Shown here in pieces: positions 1-8,351 of a DNA stretch of 64,000 nt. Numbering within the stretch: position 1 is the stretch's first letter; every line of letters starts with the position of its first letter. The translations under genes and the position numbers were made by a program. The notes below the pieces were generated by a model, which was not told where the DNA came from, searched no databases, and saw only the letters and a program-made list of their open reading frames with translations. Source of the stretch: Flexibacter flexilis DSM 6793 (GTDB lineage: Bacteria; Bacteroidota; Bacteroidia; Cytophagales; Flexibacteraceae); the NCBI RefSeq assembly GCF_900112255.1, contig NZ_FOLE01000002.1, positions 317,854-381,853 on the forward strand, given 5' to 3'.

Positions 1-353
1 AAGTCGAAATAAGTGGTATTTTTTTCATTATGATATAGTTGAAATTTACTAATGTGTATGATAATACAACTCTAAAAAACAAAAATCGTTAGTGTTTATG
101 CCCAAAACAAACAAAAAGCAACTTTTTTTATTCGATAAAAACAATAAAAACTACATAATAGCACAAAGATAAACGAATCTATTCTTAAAAAATAATTTTT
201 AACTACAAAACATACATATAAAAGTAAATATCCCAAAAAAGAATCTCTTCCCTTATTCCCTACGCATAATTTAGCTCAATTTTATTGTTTTAAGAAAAGA
301 AACCGCGACCTTTGAATCAGTAAGAATCTACTAACATACACCCAATTTAATCC
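1..353. other. AT-rich upstream region, no gene seen
   Basis: Strongly AT-rich non-coding stretch in front of the acyl-CoA carboxylase gene. I see no ORF of credible composition, no tRNA and no full TTG-N20-TAnnTTTG promoter. It presumably holds the promoter of the gene starting at 354, but I cannot place it. Confidence 0.5.
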
Positions 354-1982
354 ATGATTACAACACAAACTCCCAACGCAGAAGCCATACAAGCTCTTTG
401 CGATGAATTGGAGAAAAAACGAAAAAAAACACAGCTTGGCGGCGGCCTCAAAAAAATTGAAGCCCATAAAGCCAAAGGAAAACTCACGGCTCGCGAACGC
501 ATAGAATATTTACTTGATGAAGGAACGCCACGCGTAGAAATTGGTACGTTTGTGGCCGAAGGAATGTACCAAGAAGAAGGCGGCTGCCCGTCGGGTGGCG
601 TAGTAGTGATGATTGGCTATGTACGTGATAGACAATGTATTGTAGTGGCCAACGACGCTACTGTAAAAGCGGGGGCTTGGTTTCCTATTACGGCCAAAAA
701 GAACCTAAGAGCACAGGAAATCGCCATGGAAAACCGCCTACCAATCATTTATTTGGTGGATAGCGCAGGCGTTTATTTGCCGATGCAGGCCGAAGTTTTC
801 CCCGATAAAGAACATTTTGGGCGTATTTTCCGCAACAATGCCATGATGTCTTCGCAAGGCATCATTCAGATAGCCGCGATTATGGGTAGCTGTGTGGCGG
901 GTGGCGCGTATTTGCCCATCATGTCCGACGAAGCTCTGATTGTGGAAGGCACTGGCTCGGTATTTTTGGCGGGTTCGTATTTGGTCAAATCGGCCATTGG
1001 CGAAGACGTGGACAACGAAACGCTTGGCGGCGCAAGTACGCATTGCGAAATTTCGGGCGTAACCGACAACAAATATCCCAACGATGAGGCTTGTTTGGAT
1101 GCGATTAAAAATCTCATGGACAAAATCGGTGCGCCAGACCGCGCAGGTTTTGACCGCGCCGCGCCACAATTGCCCAAAGAAAATCCCGAAGAAATTTTTG
1201 ATATTCTACCCGCCGACCGCACCAAGCCTTACGACATGGGCGAAGTAATCAAACGTTTGGTAGATAATTCGGAATTTGAGGAATACAAAGCACTTTACGG
1301 TAAGTCTATTCTGTGCGGTTATGCGCGTATAGATGGCTGGGCTGTGGGTATTGTGGCCAATCAGCGCAAAATCGTCAAGTCCAAAAAAGGCGAAATGCAA
1401 ATGGGCGGCGTGATTTATTCGGACGCAGCCGACAAAGCCGCGCGTTTTATTATGAACTGTAACCAAAAGAAAATTCCGTTGGTGTTCCTACAAGACGTAA
1501 CGGGTTTTATGGTGGGCAGCCGTTCAGAACACGGAGGCATTATCAAAGACGGTGCGAAAATGGTAAACGCCATGGCCAATTCTGTTGTACCGAAGTTTAC
1601 AATTATCATCGGAAACTCCTATGGAGCAGGTAATTACGCCATGTGTGGCAAAGCCTACGACCCGCGTCTTATTTTCTCGTGGCCAACCTCACAACTGGCC
1701 GTAATGAGTGGCGCGGCAGCGGCCAAAACCCTTTTGCAAATACAAGTAGCTACGCTCAAAGCCAAAGGCGAAACCATTACGCCCGAAGCAGAACAAAAGC
1801 TACTGGCCGACGTAACGCAAACTTACAACGAACAACTTTCGCCTTACTACGCGGCTTCGCGCCTGTGGGTGGACGATGTGATTAACCCGTTAGAAACCCG
1901 AAACGCTATTTCCTTGGGCATCGGGGCAGCCAATAACGCGCCTATCGAACGTCGCTATAACGTGGGTGTAATCCAAACATAG
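354..1982 (+). CDS. acyl-CoA carboxylase, carboxyltransferase (beta) subunit, methylcrotonyl-CoA type
   Basis: A 542-residue biotin-dependent carboxylase carboxyltransferase subunit. It would move the carboxyl group from carboxybiotin onto a short or branched acyl-CoA in the cytoplasm, with a separate biotin carboxylase/BCCP subunit that is not in this window. The N-terminal half carries the AEVFPD-HFGRIF and MGSCVAGGAYLP stretches (around residues 145-190) that are characteristic of the methylcrotonyl-CoA carboxylase beta group rather than the propionyl-CoA type. The C-terminal half has the GNSYGAGNYAMCG and FSWPTSQLAVMSG motifs. Length fits the family. It stands alone, with a terminator hairpin just downstream. 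The exact substrate is inferred and could be another acyl-CoA. Confidence 0.88.
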   Translation: MITTQTPNAEAIQALCDELEKKRKKTQLGGGLKKIEAHKAKGKLTARERIEYLLDEGTPRVEIGTFVAEGMYQEEGGCPSGGVVVMIGYVRDRQCIVVANDATVKAGAWFPITAKKNLRAQEIAMENRLPIIYLVDSAGVYLPMQAEVFPDKEHFGRIFRNNAMMSSQGIIQIAAIMGSCVAGGAYLPIMSDEALIVEGTGSVFLAGSYLVKSAIGEDVDNETLGGASTHCEISGVTDNKYPNDEACLDAIKNLMDKIGAPDRAGFDRAAPQLPKENPEEIFDILPADRTKPYDMGEVIKRLVDNSEFEEYKALYGKSILCGYARIDGWAVGIVANQRKIVKSKKGEMQMGGVIYSDAADKAARFIMNCNQKKIPLVFLQDVTGFMVGSRSEHGGIIKDGAKMVNAMANSVVPKFTIIIGNSYGAGNYAMCGKAYDPRLIFSWPTSQLAVMSGAAAAKTLLQIQVATLKAKGETITPEAEQKLLADVTQTYNEQLSPYYAASRLWVDDVINPLETRNAISLGIGAANNAPIERRYNVGVIQT

Positions 1983-2003
1983 TTTTTTCTTTTTCATCAA
2001 TAC

Positions 2004-2037
2004 AAGCAGGCTTAAGCAATGAGGCCTGCTTTTTTTA
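2004..2037 (+). terminator. rho-independent terminator
   Basis: Perfect 8-bp stem AAGCAGGC/GCCTGCTT around a 12-nt loop, followed by a run of T, 22 nt after the carboxylase stop codon. Confidence 0.85.
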
Positions 2038-2066
2038 TATTTGCTTGATACAACTAAACACGCCCC

Positions 2067-2729
2067 ATGAAAGAATCTTTTAAAAAAGAAATAGCCTTTG
2101 AAAGAGTCCTGTTTTTTAGTGATGCCATCGTGGCCATTGCCATTACGCTGCTGGCTCTGAACCTCAAATTAGAAATTCCGTCGGGGCAACATCTGAGTTT
2201 TGCGGATTTGCTGCGGCCTTGGAAAACGATTTTGGCTTTTGTGCTGTCGTTTATCAACATCGCGAATTTCTGGAAAACGCACCACGATTTTTTTATTTAC
2301 ATCAATCGCCTCGACCGCGTGTTGGTTTTGCTCAATATTGCGTGGCTGTTTCTGATAGTGGTGTTGCCGTTTAGTACGACGGTGGTCAGTTCGTATTTTG
2401 GCGACAGCCCCGCCATTTTTTTGTACAGCCTTAATGTACTACTAATCACCATTTTACAAAATCTCATTTGGGATTATGCCGCGCTGCGCAAGAATTTTCT
2501 TAGCCCCGACATTGCACCCGAACAGCAACGCCGCTACGCGCTTATGTGCAATCTGGACATGGCCAACGGCGCGATTGCAGTCGTTTTGTCGTTCTTCCAC
2601 CCTACTCTTGCGTTTGTGTTGCTGTTCACCAAAGTGCCACTTTTTTTGATTGGTGCGCTGTATATTCTCCAAGAGCGGCGCAAAGAAATCTACCGCGATG
2701 GCAGACCCAGAAGCCGACCACCGTTTTAA
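2067..2729 (+). CDS. TMEM175/DUF1211-family membrane protein (putative potassium channel)
   Basis: A 220-residue membrane protein. The first helix holds the RVLFFSDAIVAIAITLLAL signature (residues about 14-32), which matches the R-x3-FSD motif of the TMEM175 family, whose bacterial members form potassium-selective channels. About six hydrophobic segments follow, as expected for a bacterial single-repeat member of roughly 200 residues. The C-terminus is short and basic (RRKEIYRDGRPRSRPP). It lies alone between a terminator and the helicase gene, so context gives no further hint. Family assignment rests on the FSD motif; ion selectivity is inferred from the family. Confidence 0.85.
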   Translation: MKESFKKEIAFERVLFFSDAIVAIAITLLALNLKLEIPSGQHLSFADLLRPWKTILAFVLSFINIANFWKTHHDFFIYINRLDRVLVLLNIAWLFLIVVLPFSTTVVSSYFGDSPAIFLYSLNVLLITILQNLIWDYAALRKNFLSPDIAPEQQRRYALMCNLDMANGAIAVVLSFFHPTLAFVLLFTKVPLFLIGALYILQERRKEIYRDGRPRSRPPF

Positions 2730-2843
2730 TTTTTCAGAAAATACAATAGTTTTGTCCGAATAAACCCACTTCTATTTGTTCATTTCTCGATTATAGTTGC
2801 TGGGATAAATTGCCTTTTTAGTTTATATTTAAACCCACACAAA

Positions 2844-4997
2844 ATGGAAACCTCTACCAAAACAGATTTGAGTTCGCTCAACGACCAACAGCGCGAAGCC
2901 GTAGTAAGTGAAGCAAAAAGACTGTTAGTTTTGGCGGGTGCTGGCTCAGGAAAAACAAAAACACTTTTACAGAAATTAATTTATCTTATCGAAGAAAAAG
3001 GCGTAAATCCTGCGCATATCTTAGCGATTACTTTTACTAAAAATGCTGCCAATGAAATGATAGACCGTCTTATTATTTCGGCAGACACAACAGGAGAATA
3101 TGAGCAAAAACTTTTTGATAAAAAGCTAAGCCAAACAGAAAAAAATAGAGAAAGATATTTTCAGCAAAAGAAATACAAATGGATTGATAATCTTACAATC
3201 CGAACGTTTCACAGCTTTTGTTATACGGTATTGCGGAGCTATGGCGTAAATGAATTTGACAACAAATTCAAGGTTTTGGGCGCAGAACAGCAAGCCGAAG
3301 ACGAAGAAATTTCTACGCACGTAGCACCCGAAAATACATTTGATATTTTCCATAAATTATTAATTAATCAGTGCGAAGATGTAACGTATTTATTGAAGCT
3401 AAAACGCTATATTTTGGATTATGTAGTAGATAAAATTCATCTACGAAAAGAAGAAAATAAATTGCCTGTTAAAGACGGTAAATTTTTTACGACACTGGAC
3501 GGCACAAAAGTACGTTCTAAGTCAGAACAATATATTGCCGATTGGCTTTACAGACACAGCATCAAATACGAATACGAGCCAGAATTAAACGTCAAAGATT
3601 TTTATTTCCGACCCGATTTTTATATTCCTGATGCCAATATTTATTTGGAACACATCAGCGACAAAAGTTTTTCGATGAAAAATAAAGAAGAGCAATTCAA
3701 CAAAGGGAATTTGCTCTTGGTGAAAACGTATGAAAGCATGACGAAAGACTCGGCCTTGTTCAATCATACGCTCGAAAAAATCATAAAAAACAGGTTACCA
3801 GCCAATTATCACCGAAAAGTTTCGCTTTCGTTCCGCGAAGAGTTCAACAGTTATCATGACGATGTGAAAGACTTTGTGTTGCAAACCATGCGCATCACGG
3901 ACATGATAAAAGTGGATAATTTAAGCTTTGAAGGCATTTTGCAAAAAGCACAAGCAGACCCACACGAACGAGTACGCAATTTTTATGAATTAGCCATTCC
4001 GATAGCCTTGCAATACAATAATTATTGCGTGGACAAATCGTATTTAGATTTTAATGACCTGATTGGCCGTTCTACGTCTTTATTTAAAAATCACGCGGAT
4101 ATTGCGCAAGTATATAAGCAGCGATACCAATATATTTTGGTAGATGAATTTCAGGACGTAAATAACATACAAGTAGAATTAATCAAGCTACTTTTAACCG
4201 AAAATACGCAGCTTTTTTGTGTGGGCGACGACTGGCAAAGTATTTATGGATTTCGAGGTTCTAACGTGAGTTATATTCTCGAATTTGAGAAACATTTTAC
4301 TAATTCTCAATTAATAAAATTAAACTTAAATTACAGAAGCACTCAAAACATCGTTGGGGCGAGTAATGAAGTAATAAAGCACAATAAATTTAAAGTAAAT
4401 AAAGATATTATTGCTTCCAAAAAATCCGAACATAAAATCGTGATTTATGCAGGAAATAACGAAGAAGATAATATTCATTTTTGCGCCAAAAAAGTAAAAG
4501 AATTGCTGGCTGACGGTTATTTGCACGACGATATTTTATTTCTGTACAGAAGAAGTAAAATGTTTACGCCTTATTTGAATTATTTCAAGCAACAAGGCAT
4601 CAAAGTTTCGGGTAAAACGATTCATGGGGCGAAGGGTTTGGAGGCAAAAATCGTGTTTATTCTTGGCCTGACGGAAGGTTACGGCGGTTTTCCTGATATT
4701 TGGCTGGAAGACCGTATTTTTCAGGTGATCAAAAAGGCCAACCACGATTTGTTGATGGAGGAAGAGCGCAGGCTTTTTTATGTAGCCATCACCAGAGCCA
4801 AAGACAAACTTTTTTTGATTACGGAAAAAGGCAACGAATCGAGTTTTTTGAAAGAAATCCCCGAAAACTTCACGGTTCGGACCTCGCTACCCGCCAAGTC
4901 GGTGGTGGACAAGGTGGTTCTTTGCCAAAAATGTTATAGCCAACTGGAAAAACTCTGGATTGTGTGTCCGTATTGCGGGCAAACGGTCGGGGCTTAA
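2844..4997 (+). CDS. UvrD-family superfamily 1 helicase with internal PD-(D/E)XK nuclease domain and C-terminal zinc ribbon
   Basis: A 717-residue SF1A DNA helicase. Visible motifs: Walker A AGAGSGKT (31-38), motif Ia FTKNAANEM, motif II DEFQD (434-438), motif III GDDWQSIYGFRG (461-472), NYRST (about 496-500), HGAKGLE (594-600) and RLFYVAITRAKD (about 643-654). Between Ia and II lies an insert at about 205-300 with RSKSEQ (E227), RPDFYIPDANIYLEH (D258, E269) and LLVKTYE, which reads as a PD-(D/E)XK nuclease fold like those seen in many UvrD/helicase IV relatives. The C-terminus is a four-cysteine zinc ribbon (C694, C697, C708, C711). It probably acts in DNA repair or processing of foreign DNA. 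A small zinc-ribbon gene follows 23 nt downstream. Confidence 0.9.
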   Translation: METSTKTDLSSLNDQQREAVVSEAKRLLVLAGAGSGKTKTLLQKLIYLIEEKGVNPAHILAITFTKNAANEMIDRLIISADTTGEYEQKLFDKKLSQTEKNRERYFQQKKYKWIDNLTIRTFHSFCYTVLRSYGVNEFDNKFKVLGAEQQAEDEEISTHVAPENTFDIFHKLLINQCEDVTYLLKLKRYILDYVVDKIHLRKEENKLPVKDGKFFTTLDGTKVRSKSEQYIADWLYRHSIKYEYEPELNVKDFYFRPDFYIPDANIYLEHISDKSFSMKNKEEQFNKGNLLLVKTYESMTKDSALFNHTLEKIIKNRLPANYHRKVSLSFREEFNSYHDDVKDFVLQTMRITDMIKVDNLSFEGILQKAQADPHERVRNFYELAIPIALQYNNYCVDKSYLDFNDLIGRSTSLFKNHADIAQVYKQRYQYILVDEFQDVNNIQVELIKLLLTENTQLFCVGDDWQSIYGFRGSNVSYILEFEKHFTNSQLIKLNLNYRSTQNIVGASNEVIKHNKFKVNKDIIASKKSEHKIVIYAGNNEEDNIHFCAKKVKELLADGYLHDDILFLYRRSKMFTPYLNYFKQQGIKVSGKTIHGAKGLEAKIVFILGLTEGYGGFPDIWLEDRIFQVIKKANHDLLMEEERRLFYVAITRAKDKLFLITEKGNESSFLKEIPENFTVRTSLPAKSVVDKVVLCQKCYSQLEKLWIVCPYCGQTVGA

Positions 4998-5020
4998 TGA
5001 ACTGAAAACCAAAATCCGCC

Positions 5021-5230
5021 ATGCTTCCCATCATTTCCAAGTGCGATGAATGCCGTAGCGAATTTTTCGCGCAGGTCTCGCCCCTACCACAACTTTGTCC
5101 CGAATGTGCCAGTGTGTTGTATGGCTACGCCAATTGCCAACACGTGTTTGAAAATGGCCGTTGTAAACATTGTTATTGGAACGGAAAATCAAGTGCGTAT
5201 GTCCAAAAACTAAAAAATCAGCAGTCTTAA
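5021..5230 (+). CDS. small double zinc-ribbon protein
   Basis: A 69-residue protein starting 23 nt after the helicase stop. It has three CxxC knuckles (C8/C11, C26/C29, C48/C51) plus C39, enough for two zinc sites, and a short basic C-terminus. The cysteine density and pattern make it very unlikely to be a random ORF. It resembles the C-terminal ribbon of the preceding helicase in style, and the two are probably co-transcribed. I do not recognise a named family. A role as helicase partner or nucleic-acid binder is inference from position only. Confidence 0.7.
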   Translation: MLPIISKCDECRSEFFAQVSPLPQLCPECASVLYGYANCQHVFENGRCKHCYWNGKSSAYVQKLKNQQS

Positions 5231-5341
5231 AAGATAGTTTTTCGACGGCGTGAAAATTTTTTTGAAAAAAATAAGTTGTTAGTGTCCCCATCTGGCGCGT
5301 TCAAACGTCTTTAGCACACAAAACCATAAACTTTATTTCAA

Positions 5342-5698
5342 ATGAAAGAATTTGCGTTAATTTTCAGGAACAGTGCTAATCCAGAAGCCAAGCCTTCGGC
5401 TCAACAAATGCAACAGCTCATGACCGACTGGATGAACTGGATGGGAAGCGTTGCAGCCCAAAACAAGTTGGCCGACGAAGGCAACCGACTTTCGATGTCT
5501 GAAGCCAAAACCGTGCGCCCCGACAACGTGATAACCGATGGCCCTTACACCGAAATCAAAGAATTTATCAACGGCTACATCATCGTCCGAACCGCCGACA
5601 TAAACGAGGCCGTCCTAATCGCACAACAATGCCCGATTCTGGGAATTGGCGGAAACGTGGAAGTGAGAGCAATCGTAACGCCCAATGACAACAGCTAA
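5342..5698 (+). CDS. YCII/DGPF-domain protein
   Basis: A 118-residue protein of the YCII-related (DGPF) family: it begins MKEFALIFRN, contains TDGPYTEIKEFINGY (around 65-79, the family DGPF site with Y for F) and ends with a beta strand VEVRAI. Its last 14 bases overlap the start of the sigma factor gene, so the two are translationally coupled. Genes for DGPF proteins next to ECF42 sigma factors are a well-known arrangement. The biochemical role is not settled; a regulatory or stress-related role with the sigma factor is inferred. Confidence 0.88.
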   Translation: MKEFALIFRNSANPEAKPSAQQMQQLMTDWMNWMGSVAAQNKLADEGNRLSMSEAKTVRPDNVITDGPYTEIKEFINGYIIVRTADINEAVLIAQQCPILGIGGNVEVRAIVTPNDNS

Positions 5699-6932
5699 CA
5701 ATTTGTTGCCCCATTTGTTCAGAACAGAATACACCAAAATGACGGCGGTACTATGTCGTCATTTTGGTTTGAAACATATTGAAATTGCCGAAGACATCGC
5801 CAGCGAAACTTTCCTGAAAGCCTTTGAGTGTTGGCCGACAAGTGGAATCCCCGACAACCCTACCTCGTGGCTGTACCGCGTTGCAAAAAACAAAACACTG
5901 GATTATTTGCGCCGAAATACCCTTTTTGAAAAAGAAATTCGTCCGCAATGGCAAGCAGGCCAAACCACGATTAGCCCAGAAATCAATCTCGAATTTTCAC
6001 CCAAAACCATTGCAGACAGCCAATTAGCAATGATTTTTGCGGTTTGCCAGCCACACAACTCGCCCGAAGCACAGGTTTGTTTGGCCTTGCAAATTCTGTG
6101 CGGTTTTAGTGTAGAAGAAATTGCGTCCGCTTTTTTGGCCAAAGCCGAAACCATCAAAAAACGACTTTATCGCGCCCGAAACAATCTCCGAAATCAAGCG
6201 TTTGAGTTGGAAACTTTATCGGAAAAAGAGATTCTGGAACGGCTAAATACAGTGTTACAAACCTTGTATCTGTTTTTTAATGAAGGTTATTTTTCGCAAA
6301 CCAACCAGCAGCAAACACGACAAGACCTTTGTGCGGAAGCTGTGCGGCTCATGCTCATTTTGGTAGAAAATCCGCTCACCAACACGCCCGAAACCAATGC
6401 TTTGCTTTCGCTGATGTGCTATCAGAGTAGCCGCTTGGCCGCTCGTACCGACGAGGCGGGGCAGGCCATTTTGTTTGAGCAACAAGACCAAACGCTTTGG
6501 GATAAAACCCTGATAGACAAAGGAAATTATTATTTGGTAAAAGCTTTTTCGCAACTTCAGCCGCCGCCCAGCCGCTACCATTTGCAAGCCAGTATTGCGT
6601 ATTGGCACGCTGCACCGCCCTGCCCTGACAAATGGCCATACATTTTACAGCTTTACGACCAACTCACTCAAATAGAAAGTTCTTCTATTATGGTATTAAG
6701 TCGGCTTTTTGCGGTGAGTAAAGTGCATGGCGCAGCACAGGCCATTGCCGAAACGCAGGTGTTGGCGTGGCACGAAAATGTAAATTATGAAGCTTTATTG
6801 GGTTATTTGTACGGGCAAACAGATGCGTCCGAAACAGCCATTGCACATTATCAAAAAGCCATAACATTGAGCCAGTCCAGCGGCGAAAAGCAGATGTTTG
6901 CCAAGCATATTGCGGCGTTGCGGAAAGGATAG
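5685..6932 (+). CDS. ECF42-group RNA polymerase sigma factor with C-terminal TPR-like extension
   Basis: A 415-residue sigma factor. Region 2 occupies about residues 10-80 (EDIASETFLKAFECWP, then SWLYRVAKNKTLDYLRRN), and region 4 about 120-170 (LCGFSVEEIASAFL, KKRLYRARNNLR). The remaining roughly 240 residues are a helical, TPR-like extension (LLGYLYGQ, AIAHYQKAITL) that defines the ECF42 group. ECF42 members usually have no anti-sigma factor and are encoded with DGPF proteins, as here; the start lies inside the YCII gene. The gene converges on the aspartyl protease gene, whose end lies only 9 nt away, with no visible terminator. Confidence 0.9.
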   Translation: MTTANNLLPHLFRTEYTKMTAVLCRHFGLKHIEIAEDIASETFLKAFECWPTSGIPDNPTSWLYRVAKNKTLDYLRRNTLFEKEIRPQWQAGQTTISPEINLEFSPKTIADSQLAMIFAVCQPHNSPEAQVCLALQILCGFSVEEIASAFLAKAETIKKRLYRARNNLRNQAFELETLSEKEILERLNTVLQTLYLFFNEGYFSQTNQQQTRQDLCAEAVRLMLILVENPLTNTPETNALLSLMCYQSSRLAARTDEAGQAILFEQQDQTLWDKTLIDKGNYYLVKAFSQLQPPPSRYHLQASIAYWHAAPPCPDKWPYILQLYDQLTQIESSSIMVLSRLFAVSKVHGAAQAIAETQVLAWHENVNYEALLGYLYGQTDASETAIAHYQKAITLSQSSGEKQMFAKHIAALRKG

Positions 6933-6941
6933 CAGAGTGTT

Positions 6942-8159
6942 TTAGTTTCGTATGATCGGTGTGTAAAATAAGTTGTTGGGTTTTAAGTAAATAAAACCAG
7001 CCTTAAAATCAATGATGGTATTAAAACGTTTCAAAATATTATTTCCAATATTTTCATTATGTTCATCGCCCTCTACTTCTTGTTCCTGAATGGCTAACGG
7101 AACTTGATACATTTCATAATCGCCTAATTTTAATTTTGGCAAAATCACTTTATTGTTTTTAATGGCTTTTCCCGTACTACCAACCGAGATACTTGTACCA
7201 ATATTTTTCATCGCGTCGTTGAGGGCATTGTCTCTGGCAAATTTTTGGCCAATAATCAATTCTCCATTAGAACCGCTATCAAAATCAAACCAGCCTTCCA
7301 CTTCTTTTTTATTGACAACAAGTTTACATTTTATATACGGAACCCCACCGATTAACTGATATGGTAGCTTTGTATATTCGGCAGATAAGTTTGGTAAAAA
7401 TTGATGAACTACTAAAATATGTTTTTCATAATCAATTTCAATGATTTTATTTTCGAATGCAACCCAACCCATCACAGCATCAAAAGTAGGTTTTTGATAA
7501 TTGATGGATAAAAGCGGGACATTTTCCCATTTTAAATTACTGATTTCAATTACATTTTTAGCACTTTTGTCCACTGTCGCGATACCGTCAGTTCCGCCAT
7601 TTTCCTCACTTCCATCTATTGTAAGGTTTACTTTTTTGTTAATAATTGAAGAAGTTATCACACAAATTCCTGCGCCTGTATCAAATAAAAAATCGACGGT
7701 ATCCGAATTATTAATTTTACCTTTTAAATGAATCCAATTGTCTTTGCCAAGCGTAAAAGGAATCGTATCTGTTTGTGTGTTAGCCTTTTTTAATCTTGTA
7801 TAGAAAAGTTTAGGTTCTAATGAAGGCTTCGCTTTGCTATAAGTACTTATTTGTGTGTATGCTTTGTCTTTTCCATTCAACAAAATAATAAAGTCATATT
7901 TTTTATTGGGCTTTACAGTAAAAGAAATGCTATCAATGTCCGAGCGAAACACAATTGTTTGGGTTCCTCTGAATGGATTTGCAACAAAAACATCCAATTT
8001 TACTTCAGGAGAAATTTCCCAAACGTCCTTGTATTCAGAATTTCCTTCTTGAATACTGATTGAAGTTTTGTTTGTCTTGAGGGTTGGTAGCGTTTTTTGA
8101 GCATTCACCAACTGTGAAGTTAGGATGATTAGTAAAAATGTACGAATTATTAATTTCAT
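6942..8159 (-). CDS. secreted retropepsin-like aspartyl protease
   Basis: A 405-residue exported protein with a signal peptide (residues 1-20, cleavage after VNA). Two aspartyl-protease-like half sites are visible: FLFDTGAGICVI near residue 155 (DTG) and GWFDFDSGSNGELII near residue 286 (DSG). This is the layout of the bacterial retropepsin-like family with two catalytic lobes in one chain. There is no T9SS sorting domain, so it is probably periplasmic or surface-associated by another route. The second site is DSG rather than DTG, which is tolerated in the clan. A TAACTTTG box (reverse strand, 8234-8241) upstream may be its -7 element. Substrate unknown. Confidence 0.8.
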   Translation of the reverse strand: MKLIIRTFLLIILTSQLVNAQKTLPTLKTNKTSISIQEGNSEYKDVWEISPEVKLDVFVANPFRGTQTIVFRSDIDSISFTVKPNKKYDFIILLNGKDKAYTQISTYSKAKPSLEPKLFYTRLKKANTQTDTIPFTLGKDNWIHLKGKINNSDTVDFLFDTGAGICVITSSIINKKVNLTIDGSEENGGTDGIATVDKSAKNVIEISNLKWENVPLLSINYQKPTFDAVMGWVAFENKIIEIDYEKHILVVHQFLPNLSAEYTKLPYQLIGGVPYIKCKLVVNKKEVEGWFDFDSGSNGELIIGQKFARDNALNDAMKNIGTSISVGSTGKAIKNNKVILPKLKLGDYEMYQVPLAIQEQEVEGDEHNENIGNNILKRFNTIIDFKAGFIYLKPNNLFYTPIIRN

Positions 8160-8287
8160 GTTTTGATTTTGATTAATTTAGTTATAGAACTGGATTGATA
8201 ATACGATGAAGCAGCCAACCCACAGAACAGCTCCAAAGTTAAATTAAACAGTTAGACATCACTTAAGGCCAAGCATTGCCAAAAATG

Positions 8288-8323
8288 AAGCAGCCCAAAT
8301 TAAACGAATAACTTGGGCTGCTT
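8288..8323 (-). terminator. hairpin terminator after asmA-like gene
   Basis: Eleven-base perfect inverted repeat AAGCAGCCCAA/TTGGGCTGCTT with a 14-nt loop, just beyond the 3' end of the AsmA gene and between it and the protease promoter region. The downstream T-run on the minus strand is weak. Confidence 0.65.
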
Positions 8324-8351
8324 TGTTTATTAGAAATCTATTCAAAAGAGC

